64,000 nucleotides of DNA. It comes from Allacma fusca. Its lineage: Eukaryota; Arthropoda; Collembola; Symphypleona; Sminthuridae. Shown here piece after piece: positions 50,721 through 60,867 of the stretch (its first letter is position 1; each line of letters opens with the position of its first letter). The notes under the pieces were generated by a model, which saw only the letters and a program-made list of their open reading frames with translations, searched no databases and had not been told where the DNA came from. A program made the translations under genes and the position numbers. The stretch is taken from positions 77,115,067-77,179,066 of the forward strand of contig OX359245.1 of assembly GCA_947179485.1 (NCBI GenBank). Reading direction: 5' to 3'.

Positions 50721-53422
50721 TCAGTCTTTGTAATTAATTTGTTTACGCGGTCGTAATATCATTGCTGCAGAACGTATGGTATTATTTTCCGAAATATGGC
50801 TGGCTGATGAATCGACAGTTGGAACGTAAGTACTATCGTATTCATGTGTACTTCTGGTCGGCGTTACGGAATAGTTTGACCCAAATGAAGTGCTGTTGGA
50901 TTCGTTACTTGCTTCTGAGTCTAAAATAAAAAACAACAGGTTAGTGTTTTAGCATAATTAGCCACCTGAATATATGGGGCAGAATATCCAACTTACATTG
51001 ACTTACAGTATCATAATGTACAACCTCTTCTAAGTCAATACTGCTTTCTCGAGGGATAGCCCTATTCCTATTGCAACACATTCGTAAACATTCTGGAACA
51101 ACGTAATTCCTTCTTGCTTGATATCGTGTTTTGTGATAGTAACACTTGTACAATCGAAATCCCAGGAATGCGACGAATATACCAATTATGGGAATCGTTA
51201 TCCATAAATAAACTAGAAAAATGCAAAACAATTTAAACATTATACATCGGAAAACCTTTTAAATGTTCTTTAGATTAGTCGGATTGTTAGATATTTGTAA
51301 GCATAACTTACGTTTGTACCCGAACAGCTCTAGTTCAATGAATTCCGTCCGATTCTCCAACCACTTCCCAATTTCTTTGGGCAAGAGGTCCTCAGGACAC
51401 TTTTTTGAAAATTGTCGTCTTCGCAATCCATGTACAACCTCAGATGTTGCTACACAATTCCGAGATTTATTTGCAAATTCTACATAAATGCATCCATTAG
51501 TTATGCAGTCTGCACAATCCAGTTGAGAGCTGCATCGTTTATCCCCTCTGTAAATTACCAATTAATAGGAAATCAAAATATTGTGATTTTTATCACTAAC
51601 ACAAAAAAATGTCATATGACTAAAAAAGTAAAAATCCTTACTCCGCTTCAAACATTGGAACACTCAAATCCAATTTGGCTAGGAAAAGAATAATCAATCC
51701 TTTACAAATCGTCGCTGTCCAGGATCCCCTATGCCTATAGCGCCTTTCGGTGTCAGCTTTCCGAATCTTCCGTACGATTTTATCAATCTTGATTAAGGAC
51801 GAAATTGCAAAATCTAATTTTTGCAGCGCCAATCCCGCCGCTAAATCATCAGGAAAATCTATGAAAGAAAAAAACCAAATAAATCTTCGCTGAAAAAAGC
51901 AAACAAATCTTTCGCTGCAAAAATATATACATAAAATCATACTTGCAGCTGTTTAGTTTATAAAGTGGTGAACTGAACGGAACTAGCCATTATTTGTATA
52001 GTTTTTCAAAGAAAATTAATCACTCATTTTGTGAAAACCATGATTCAGTCAAAGTTCAAAGTCAGTTATAAAAATAAATCATCATCATCAATCATCATGT
52101 GTATTAATTAACGAAATTATTAACGAAAGTAGGTAGTGAATTGAACGGAACTACGACTGGTTTTGTGCAAAGGGAACTGAACTTAACTGAACGGCATGAA
52201 ACATTTTTGGGTTGTGATTGAAACTGAATTTCAATTTTTGCCCTAAAACTACAAGTATGCATAAAACACAGAATCAATAAAAATCCCAGTATTATCTCAC
52301 CCTCAATTAGGAAAGAAGTATCCTGCTTAGCCCTCTTGAAAACACTAGCTTTTTTACACAGGGGCGTATAACCCAAATCCTATGTACAGAAAAAACACGG
52401 GAAAAAAGTTTTTTTACAATTAAAGGATCATAAGTTACTAATTACATTTAGTCCTTACAATTTTGACAGACAAGTTCGATGATTGTGCAATTGATCCTTC
52501 CGAAGTGACAATTCTTCAGAAAACAAAATATTTTCTCTCTGTTGTAGCTTCACCATATTCAATTGTTTCTGCATACAGTAGGCAGGCCATGATTCAAGAC
52601 TCTGACTTGTCACAGTTCCTTTATAGTTTGTAGAAAAACTCCAATCGTACCGTATTTCACCAGGAAGTGGTCCAACATTCATAATTCTGGATTTTACAAA
52701 TATTTTAAGGATAAAATTTTCCCATTCACACGCAATCGTTTACTTACAAAAAAACATAACAAAGAAACGTCCCTTTAAAAACTTACTGAGCTGGCTTCCA
52801 TTCGTCTGCGAAAGTCCCATGAACATATTCTGGTGAAATTAATTTGAGACCATCAAAGGCATTGGACTCAACAGTAAGATTGGATTCACCGAATGTCAAC
52901 AGGTGTACATTATCCGGGAAGATTAATTCCGGTTGATGAGTGATGCTAAGTTTCGAATTGTACCTAAAACACATATATACATCATAAATCCCAATCATCA
53001 ATTAAAAATCATTTTGATACTCTCGCTGTCAATGCACTCTAGTCCAGAATCAAACTGAATCCTGCTCACCTACAGACGTGACATACGTCAGGTTGACTTT
53101 TATTTTCTCCCCCCAACGAGCCATTCCCACTACAATTCGCTTGTAAGTCAGAAGATTCCACAATACATGAGTCCGTCAAGTCCTTATTTAAGTGGTAGCA
53201 GTAGCAGCTGGACGGTAAAATACTACTTTTGGTAATTGCTATAGGCCACCCTCCGAAATTGTAATATTGGTTGTTTCTAAATCTCCGTGTGACTTCCCCT
53301 TGACGATTGGCAACTACATCTTGGGTAGGACTTTGGCCTGTTGTCAGCTCCGTACTCATCTTTACCCCGTAATTCACTGAACCAAAGCAATATGCTCCTA
53401 ACACTCCAGAATTCTGTATACT
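50721..53422 (-). CDS. Single-pass membrane protein with Cys-rich ectodomain, multi-exon (function unknown)
   Basis: Exons in transcription order: about 53422-53070, 52963-52787, 52686-52459, an exon ending at 52301 (5' end 52379 or 52344), 51858-51642, 51547-51312, 51212-50997, 50920-50721. GT-AG sites fit, and phases agree for all joins I checked except within 52686-52459, where a one-base frameshift near 52511 seems needed. The ectodomain has many Cys and N-glycosylation motifs (NCS, NLT, NKS, NRT). Near the membrane is a compact Cys cluster (CSSQLDCADCITNGC...C) resembling a plexin-semaphorin-integrin (PSI) module. One membrane segment follows (YLWITIPIIGIFVAFLG), then a basic Cys-containing stretch and a Ser/Thr-rich tail. 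The first exon with a signal peptide is not resolved; a hydrophobic stretch near 53440-53490 is a candidate. I do not recognise the family. Confidence 0.55.
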
Positions 53423-53486
53423 CTAAAAATGACGATTTCGAATGACAATAAGATTTCCAAACACTACTGCCACAATCCACAGCCAC

Positions 53487-55670
53487 AGTACTAAGACAAT
53501 TGTGACTTAGTAATTTGCTGAATTAATACAGCTCAAATATGACTATAAAAGTACAGGAACTTTCGAATTAATTTTAAATTGAGAACTACACATGAATATA
53601 GACATGTACTGAACACTGAACTTCCTTGAGTTGAGTTGTGGAGTGTTTATTGGTTTTAGGACTATTTAGTGCTAAAAAATTAGTTGGCACTGAACGTGTG
53701 AGTGTGCATAGTAAGGTTTTATGTAGCACAACATCCTTCAGGTTTTGAATTGAAATACCCCCAAGCAAGGATGGATTCAATGTTGACGCTCCTTTTGTAT
53801 TCATATTCCTCCCAAAAATCCACTGCCTCGCTTGCATTTACAAAATTCGATAGTAATGTTATTTAGAGCTGGAGCATGTAAGAACATGAGTGCACCTTTT
53901 GATGTGTGAGATATAATCAAAACTTTATGCTTGAGTTCTATGTAAGGTCATAACTCTAGGAGAAATGCAATTCATTTTTACGGAGTACTCCGTATATGTG
54001 AGCTTTTAGTTTCACTGTATACATACATACATATATCTATACATAGGTATGAATGCTGCTACAACAACAGCTGTTCAGAGTCTCAGAGAGTATTAAGTAA
54101 TATACAGCCTTACTGAGCTTTGGTCTAGGTCTTGATGCATTTTTAGTAACTAGGTGTTACAGTCATTGTAGTCAGGGTCACATATAAGAAAAGCGGTTTT
54201 TCTCTAATTAGTGTTGTATTTGTTGATATTTCTCCCCACAATAGTCTGGATGCTGAGAATCCCTATTAAATTACATTAATGATCGTTGGCAGAATAAAAT
54301 CTGGAATTGCTAGCCGCAATAAAATTTCATCTTCATTCTCTCACAGTAATAGTCTTTTAAACGAAGGAATTATGACACGTGCTGGATGTGCCTAGCCAAG
54401 CAAATAACAGCGAGTGTAAAAATATATAAATTAAATTAGAACAAATACCAAAAAAGGAGTTGATTCATGTCAGTGTAAAAATTCTTAGTCCTATATCATT
54501 TACAAAAACGATTAGCGGATATTAAAAGAGGTAAATGCAAACTGAGTAGGATTACTAGGTTTTTAAGTTAACTAACTGGGTGGGATTTCTAAAAATTTTA
54601 CCTTAATTTTGTACCTAAAAAAATCACCTCATTGTTAGTACCGTGTATTCTTTCACTAAATCCAAATATTTGTGCATAGGCTGGAAATCCCTGAGAAATT
54701 TTGTCCTGATGGGGTATAGGAGTAGCAGCAGGAGTAGGAAGAGTATGAGCATGTACAGTAGTTCCATGGATGGCGTGAAATTGGAACCGTCTCCAAGTAT
54801 GTATATGTATATACACGATCGGGGGGATTTACTCCAGCAAGACATTTTCTACCTCAATTGAGGTAGTGCACCCTCACAAGCTATTCCACTGTATTTTTTG
54901 AATATGAGCCCAAACATATATGCACATATGCGACACATAGAAAACCATTGTGAGTGAAGCAAGTGACAAAATTCAACCAGATTAGTATTTGCTTTACACG
55001 TAATGTTAACTCCCTGGAATGTTTTTTTGATGGTGCTGCTCATTTATAAAGGATTGGATTTCATATACAGATAGGCTAATAAGTGTCGCTTTTTAACGAG
55101 AGTCAGTGTATTAAAAATCTGCAACTCAAGTATCTACAAATGATTTCATCAAATTCATGCATGCATTGTATGTATTAGCTATTGTACCCATTGAAATAGA
55201 TGATACAAAAAATACTACAAACATGTCAGGAACGAATCAACATATGAATAATGAGAATGTAATCAAACCTGTTTTCTGCAGACGCAGCGTCTAGTCGTCT
55301 GAATAATTAATTCTGACCGGAGGCAACACAGTTTTGCAATGTGTAAAGAGCAAAGCTTTTATTACCATCACATTTTACAAAAGAACAAAAAAATCACTAA
55401 AATAAAGGAAGCTTGATATGAATTATCGTCTCCTGATACAATTTTAAAAATTAAATCGAGATAAAATAAGATACCCAAATTTTTTTGAATTCTAAAATCT
55501 TCAAAAATGAAACAAAAATGTTTTTCCTTTCTGAGGAGATAATATAATAATTAAAAATAATTGAATTAAATATTTTATATGTAAATATATGAGAAAATTC
55601 TGCTAATAATTACTAATTTGTTGCTAGTACGTATAATTATATACCCCCCGCAACTGCAATAAAGTTATAT
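53487..55670. other. Intergenic spacer
   Basis: About 2.2 kb with no convincing gene. It has TACATACATATATCTATACATA-type simple sequence near 54020-54050 and a short palindrome ACGGAGTACTCCGT near 53979. Open frames at 53586-53837 and about 54600-54860 have no recognisable motifs; the latter overlap on both strands, which argues for chance. Confidence 0.45.
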
Positions 55671-56844
55671 TTAGGTGGAATGTTTCGCAATGAAACGCAA
55701 CCATTTGGTTAAGAATTTGCACTTTAGGGGTTTACCGGCTACAGGGCTGCCTTGATTCCATTTCATTAGAGACGGTCCATAGCATTTATTTCCGTGCTGC
55801 AGGATTTTCCCATACACCTGGCATGCTAAATAATACACGCTGTCCTCTGCCCTGAGTTTTGCTCGTATTTTAATCTTGGCACCTGAAAAAAGAATATATT
55901 AAAGATACTTGCACGCAAATAGTTTATGATCATGTCAGTACTTTATGCTTGAGTCAATCTGAATAAAAAATGCAATAATTTGCATACAAAATAGGATATA
56001 TGTAAATACCTTTAGTGTCTTTAAACGGGTTGTTGTCATTCCATTTCGTATACGTAAAGGGTCCAACTGATTCAATAAACCATTTCAATGTAGCGTGTAA
56101 ATTGGCGGACATTCGTTTGATTTGCTTACAGTTTTTTTCTTGAAATTGTGTAGTCGCGTGAACAGGCCTAGTTGTTACAGAGTCACTAATTATTATATCA
56201 GCAGATTTCACAGTAATTTCTGAATTCATTATGCTTGAAGTTAATGAGTCCAAAAAAACTACAGGGAGTTGTGTAGAACTTGATGTTGGTAACGTTGTTG
56301 GGAATTCTTTGGGGTTTGAGTCTTGAGGTATTGTTGTAATGGGCTGGTAAGTAACAATTTCAAAAAGAGGCGATTTTTGTGGCACTGGAGATGTATCGCT
56401 ACTTGACAAAGGATATTCAGTTGAAACCTGTGAGGATACTGCTGTTGTAATTTCTTCTTGCAATGAATCTTGAAAAATTGTTGTTGTGATACCATGGGGG
56501 GTTGTAACTTCAAAGATGGGTTTTATATGTGATTGTGTATAGACACTTTCAGTCTTTGAAAACAAGCCCATTATTTTTTCACTTGTAGTTGTTGCTGTTG
56601 ATTGCTCCTTTAAAAATTCTGTAGTTGTTGCTAGCCGATTCTTCAAACTTTTGTGAATCATTAGACAGGATCGTAAAGAGTCCGCGGATAAAAACCCAGA
56701 ACCAGATTTTTGACCACAAGTAAATTTTGAAAGAGACTGGTCAACTTCAAATATGTGGCCATTTTTTACGCAAATCCTACAGTCTTGAAATATAGCACTT
56801 GTAGTTGGAACAATAGACAGCACAATTAAGTAAATAACCAACAT
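55671..56844 (-). CDS. Secreted mucin-like protein, two exons
   Basis: Exon 1 is 56844-56010, intron 56009-55883 (GTATTT...TTTTTTCAG), exon 2 is 55882-55671; the join is in phase and gives 348 residues. Residues 1-17 are a signal peptide (MLVIYLIVLSIVPTTSA). A short Cys-bearing segment follows (CRICVKNG...CGQK), then about 160 residues rich in Thr, Ser and Pro with repeated ITTTI/TTIPQDS-like phrases, expected to be O-glycosylated. The C-terminal about 110 residues hold Cys and Trp (KWFIESVGPFTYTKW, LACQVYG, KCYGPSLMKW) and look like a folded domain that I do not recognise. Likely a secreted or surface glycoprotein. A TATAAG lies about 28 bases before TTCATTTC upstream, as in the four genes to the right, so it may belong to the same element. 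Confidence 0.65.
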
Positions 56845-57009
56845 TGTGAATGCTCGGATGATAAAACGGAAATGAATATGAGTTACATCGCAGTGCTTAT
56901 AATTTCAAAAACTGATGATGTTTCAAAAAATGTTAGAGAGTCAAATCATCGGCTTGAGCTAGATAGCTTTTTTCGGCAACACAATCTGGAACGTCCGATT
57001 GTGATTTAG
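56845..57009. promoter_or_regulatory. Putative core promoter of the mucin-like gene
   Basis: Reading the minus strand: TTATAAGC at 56902-56895, then TTCATTTC at about 56876-56869, then the ATG at 56844. The spacing of about 28 bases matches a TATA box and initiator. Weak alone; it gains weight because neighbouring genes have the same arrangement. Confidence 0.35.
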
Positions 57010-57699
57010 TCACACTTGCATATGTAGCTTTAATTGCCTCTGGTTGTAATGCGAAATCTGTAGTTTTTTTGGAATATGTCGTGAAGTTCCATGAGGGCAG
57101 TCACATTCATCGGATCGAGCTCTAGAATTATTTGAGGCATTAACATCTTTAACGACGAATTGCACTAAACGGATAGGGGCTTGATTTTCCTTTATGGATG
57201 AACCCCCATGAGGACAATCGCACTCATATTTGTAAGACATTCGCATTGCAACTCTTGGGTCGGGCTTTGAAATTCGTGGGTCTGTCATAGATCGGCCGGC
57301 CACACGGTCTGTTTGATCGTTTTCATCTATTTTACTACACGAGCATTTCATTACATCAGGCGAAATTTGATTACAATTATGTTTGCGTTTCGTTTTTACA
57401 CGATCCGTAAAACAGCGGTTACAAAGTCGATGAGATCGAAGGTGCTTGAATACATAAAAATATGTATTCACATAAGGCATTTTAAAAATCATTTCAGAGT
57501 ACAAAGTACCAGAAATTCTTTCTTGTATAGAAATTGGTACCTTGATTTCACACCAGTTAGCTAAATTTTCAAAATCTAAACATATTTCATTTTCATTGCA
57601 TGTTTCCACTTTGTCGCAATTTTCATTTACTTGTTTTTTGAAATTTCTGGTTCTAAGGGAGAACCTGTATCCGCATGAGCAACAATAGGTGGAAGTCAT
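57010..57699 (-). CDS. Cys-rich protein with paired CDCPHG motifs (unknown function)
   Basis: A 229-residue single-exon frame from ATG. Cys pairs at the N-terminus (YCCSCGYRF), in the middle (LCNRCF) and further on (MKCSCSK), plus two copies of ECDCPHG / CDCPHGT about 45 residues apart, suggest zinc binding. A conserved-looking stretch (residues about 45-90, WCEIKVPISIQERISGTLYS) lies between. There is no signal peptide or membrane segment; the basic C-terminus suggests a nuclear or nucleic-acid-binding role, but this is inference. It is divergently transcribed from the gene at 58378 across a repeat-built intergenic region. Confidence 0.6.
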   Translation of the reverse strand: MTSTYCCSCGYRFSLRTRNFKKQVNENCDKVETCNENEICLDFENLANWCEIKVPISIQERISGTLYSEMIFKMPYVNTYFYVFKHLRSHRLCNRCFTDRVKTKRKHNCNQISPDVMKCSCSKIDENDQTDRVAGRSMTDPRISKPDPRVAMRMSYKYECDCPHGGSSIKENQAPIRLVQFVVKDVNASNNSRARSDECDCPHGTSRHIPKKLQISHYNQRQLKLHMQV

Positions 57700-57705
57700 T
57701 TTTAG

Positions 57706-57743
57706 AAATGATGCTGTGTTTGATTTTAGGCTGCCTTTTTATA
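57706..57743 (-). promoter_or_regulatory. TATA box and initiator of the Cys-rich gene
   Basis: Minus strand TATAAAAAGG at 57743-57734 followed after about 30 bases by GCATCATTTC (57715-57706), a few bases before the ATG. Same layout as the other genes at this end. Confidence 0.55.
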
Positions 57744-57774
57744 CAAATTTTTCATATAAAAAAATGTGTTCAGA

Positions 57775-58300
57775 GTATTTGCATACTAGTATTTTATAAT
57801 ATCATTTGCATACTGGTATTTTATTAATATTTGAAAACGACATATTTTAAATCAACGTTTGCTTACCGATAGTTTTTATAATAACTACAAACGTTCGTTT
57901 TTTTGTGAACCAAATATGTATATACTTTAATTTATATGGTTCATGAAAACGTTTTATTGTTTCAGCAAATCGTTTGTGCAATAATTATCAACAAACCGGT
58001 TTGCAGTCAAGGTCATTGATTATATTTAAAGACGAGGAGTATTTGCATACTAGTATTTTATAATATCATTTGCATACTGGTAGTTTAGTAATATTTTAAA
58101 ACGACATATTTTAAATCAACGTTTGCTTACCGATAGTTTTTATAATAACTACAAACGTTCGTTTTTTGTGAATCAATTATGTATATACTTTAATTTATAT
58201 GGTTCATGAAAACGTTTTATTTTTTCAGCAAATCGTTTGTGCAGTAATTATCAACAAACCGGTTTGCATTCAAGGTCATTGATTATATTTAAAGAAGAGC
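57775..58300. repeat. Two tandem 264-base copies forming a divergent intergenic region
   Basis: Unit 1 is 57775-58038, unit 2 is 58039 to about 58300, with scattered base changes. Each starts ATTTGCATACTAGTATTTTA, has a second ATTTGCATACTGGTA 27 bases on, then CGACATATTTTAAATCAACG, GCTTACCGATAG, ACAAACGTTCG, and ends CCGGTTTGCA and GATTATATTTAAAG. The whole lies between two genes transcribed away from it, so it probably carries shared promoter or enhancer elements. Confidence 0.85.
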
Positions 58301-58309
58301 AATGGAGGG

Positions 58310-58339
58310 TATAAAAGGCAAACAATTGCCAATTCAGCT
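58310..58339 (+). promoter_or_regulatory. TATA box and initiator of the small acidic gene
   Basis: TATAAAAGG at 58310-58318 and TCAGCT at 58334-58339, about 40 bases before the ATG at 58378. A typical arthropod core promoter layout. Confidence 0.6.
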
Positions 58340-58377
58340 TAGTACCAATTTCTGTGAAACGATAGTAGCAGCTTAAA

Positions 58378-58929
58378 ATGGAGAGACACAATCAGTCCCC
58401 TTCTTCTCCAGTTAGTAATTCTAACTTGGAAGAATTGAATAATACAATAATGGAAGCTCTACCGATTCCGTTTTCTCCAATATCTCTACCCGAGGCATCT
58501 TATTCATCCGAAATAGACAAAATCCTGCAGTGGTTAGATTTGGAAGCCAAAATTCCTGGTATTACAGTTTTCAAGACCTTAAATAATTCAATTCTTAATT
58601 TCCATATTAATATTCATAATTATTTATTGTTTGCAGAAAACTCTATCGACGAACCAATGGATACAACATTTAACTTGGATCAAAAACCGGTGTGGGGACG
58701 TGAAATTGAATTAAAGAACAAATCCGACCCAGTGCCAGGAACGGATACCATGTCGATTAATCAAGAAGCGCTACGTATTTTGCAAAAAAGATGCGAAAAA
58801 CTTACAGATGAAATGGAACTAATGAAAAGCCAAATGTTATTTTTAATAACATCCTGGAATCATAATTTAATGTTAGCTGTAAACATAATGTATATGATGC
58901 ATAATCGAAAAGATGATACAATGAAATAA
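58378..58929 (+). CDS. Small protein with C-terminal coiled coil (unknown function)
   Basis: A 183-codon frame. Ser/Asn-rich N-terminus, then short hydrophobic-proline stretch (ALPIPFSPISLP), a helix (IDKILQWLDLE), and a C-terminal heptad-like segment (EALRILQKRCEKLTDEMELM) leading to a hydrophobic end rich in Met. An intron of 78 bases may lie at 58559-58636 (GTATTA...TTTGTTTGCAG after a pyrimidine-rich tract); it is a multiple of three and open, so both spliced (157 residues) and unspliced products keep the frame. The AT-rich, Asn/Ile-rich protein segment it encodes looks like intron, not protein. The family is not recognised. Divergent partner of the Cys-rich gene at 57010. Confidence 0.55.
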   Translation: MERHNQSPSSPVSNSNLEELNNTIMEALPIPFSPISLPEASYSSEIDKILQWLDLEAKIPGITVFKTLNNSILNFHINIHNYLLFAENSIDEPMDTTFNLDQKPVWGREIELKNKSDPVPGTDTMSINQEALRILQKRCEKLTDEMELMKSQMLFLITSWNHNLMLAVNIMYMMHNRKDDTMK

Positions 58930-59861
58930 AACAATTTAAAACCAAGCTTTTTGTTTACCCATGTTTTATTAACATATTATTTATAGAAACATTATAAAAT
59001 AACACCAATGCAAATATTAGGTTCGTTTGCAAATGTGTTCCATATAAAAATGTGAAGCGTAAAACACTCGTTTCAATGCAAGCAAACTTACACTTTAAGA
59101 CCATTAAAATCATTTTTGAAGATTTTCGTTATTTATTAAGTTTCATGCAAACGTCTATACTGTGAAAGATTTTGAGTTCATTGCGGAAATAAGACATTGA
59201 TCAAAATGGTTTGAAATAAATTTTATGTTTTTGAAATAAGTTTTCTGCTTGTCTTAGGCTTATGAGAACTTTTGGAAATCACATATATCTTTACCATGAT
59301 TGTTTAGAATATTTAATGCCTTAAAATAAATTATTTGTGTAATGACAATACACGATGATGCTAACACTTGGTTAGTATTATCGTTTTTAGATTTTAAAAA
59401 CATTTTTTAAATAATTGTATACTATTGTAACAATACATGTTTAATGTTTTTAAAATCGGTTTATTCATTTTTTTTCGTTGTTTGGTATTTTTAGATAAAT
59501 TGTTATATAAACGTTTAATCCATGAACGATATTTCTAAGTCGAATTTGTGTTATAATTATTTAAATTTTTCTGGCTGAGACAATAATATACTGTCCTTGT
59601 AAACTGATTCAATTGCACAAATGTATGTTTTTAAAGTCTCAAAGTTCATAGTTGGTTAGTATTGTCGTTTCAGATTTTAAAGATAACTGTTGAGATAAGT
59701 TTATACTAAATAATTAGTAAAGCGATACATATTTAATTTTTTTGAATTTTTTTATTCATTTTTTGGAGTTTTTAATGTTTTGCAGATTTTTTTATAAACG
59801 TTTAACCCATATACGATAATTCTAAGTCACAGTTGTTTTTCGTTAATTATAATTATTCAAA
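58930..59861. other. Spacer between convergent genes, with duplicated 3' region
   Basis: Very AT-rich. Bases about 59368-59650 are an older copy of 59652-59965 (spacing about 285-300 bases). The copy includes a decayed version of the last coding bases of the neighbouring gene (CTGGCTGAGACAATAATA and following). No other gene seen. Confidence 0.65.
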
Positions 59862-60716
59862 TTAGTTTTCTGGCTGAGACAATAATACACTGTCCACGTA
59901 AAATGACTCAATTGCAGAAATGAATGTTTTTAAAGTCCCCACGTTCATAGAAATTGAAGGTCCTTTCCACACACCATTTGTTCCAATATATTCTTGATCG
60001 CTTTTTCGTTCACGCAAAAACACTACGAAGTAATTGTATTCATTTGAAATTTCAGGCCGCACCTAAAATTTAGAGGGAAACATGAGTTTAATTTAATGAC
60101 AAACAGAAAGTAATTTAATAACCAAAACAATATTTTAAAAAACCTTGACTCTCTTGGAATTCGTTTGAAAACAAGTGTCATTGTTCCAAACGTTTTTGGA
60201 CTTCTTTGATAAGTGGGCCAAAGCTGGGAAATCTCGAAGAGATTTAATAATTTCTCCTTTTGGGCAAGCAAGAATTTCGGTCTTAATTTTTCTTAAATAA
60301 CGCAATAATGTAGGTGCATCCGTCACTGGGAAACTTATTCGAGACGCTGGATATCTTCGACCGTTATTTTTCATAAAATGTATGTAAAATCCAATATCCT
60401 CTGAGTAAGACATTCGAATTTTTATTTTGCCGAACGACTTTACGCCTGGAGATGTCCAGAAACCTTCCACTGTCGGGTCTTGTATGGGGTCAATCTTTTC
60501 AACATCTATGTTTTCTTTCGAAGCTACAGTTTTGTGCTTTAATACTTCTATAAATTTGGGGGGATAATTATTTTCAACCAAAATTTTTTCCATCTCTGTA
60601 GATAGTTCTAGCTCAGATTCCAATAATTTGCGCAAAATGTTGTTAATATCAGCTTTAATGCTGGACGTTTGTAAAACCTCTGAGACCTTATGTTCGTCAA
60701 TATTTGTTGGTTCCAT
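59862..60716 (-). CDS. Two-exon protein with two similar beta-rich modules (possible ssDNA-binding, unproven)
   Basis: Exon 1 60716-60144, intron 60143-60063 (81 bases), exon 2 60062-59862; the join is in phase, giving 257 residues. I start at ATG 60716 (MEPTNIDEHK) and not at the upstream in-frame ATG at 60794, because a TATA box and initiator lie between the two. The first about 90 residues are helical and charged. Then come two modules of similar shape: one with GKIKIRMSYSEDIGFYIHFM...RISFPVTDAPTLLRYLRKI, one in exon 2 with YNYFVVFLRERK...ISMNVGTLKTFISAIESF. Each is a set of beta strands ending in an amphipathic helix. This loosely resembles PC4-like or similar single-stranded-DNA-binding folds; that is speculation from pattern alone. 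It is divergent from the DNA polymerase gene, which would fit a replication role. Confidence 0.6.
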
Positions 60717-60724
60717 TTTAGCAA

Positions 60725-60759
60725 GTGATGACTCCAAAGTTTGGGAGGCTGATTTTATA
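60725..60759 (-). promoter_or_regulatory. TATA box and initiator of the two-module gene
   Basis: Minus strand TATAAAA at 60759-60753 and TCATCAC at 60731-60725, 28 bases apart, just before the ATG at 60716. This decides the choice of start: the open frame upstream would be untranscribed. Confidence 0.55.
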
Positions 60760-60867
60760 CAAAATTCGAAGGTTATTAGAATAAGAAAAAACATAGGTCA
60801 TATGTTTAGTTAAGCATTTGCATACTGGTTGTTCATGTAATAATTGGAAAACGCGCAATTTTTTTTT

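Larger units (their letters stand above)
41410..52361. repeat. Tandem triplication, copy 3 (10,952 bases)
   Basis: Third copy. It shares the extra T with copy 2 (about 41788), and has its own differences: G for T near 47964, an 11-base net deletion near 49222-49232, and one extra A in a run at 49912-49919. Its right end continues without a break into the upstream exons of the membrane-protein gene. Confidence 0.95.

Noticed and set aside
51312..53422. Assignment of the membrane protein to HAP2/GCS1, tectonic or PTTG1IP families
   Set aside because: The single membrane segment and Cys-rich ectodomain are compatible in a general way, but I found no diagnostic motif of any of them.
54598..54861. 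Open frames on both strands over the same bases
   Set aside because: Mutually overlapping frames without motifs; most likely chance.
55954..56009. C-terminal extension of the mucin-like frame into the intron
   Set aside because: A good donor at 56009 and an acceptor at 55883 join in phase to a Cys/Trp-rich second exon, which is a better ending than the intron-encoded residues.
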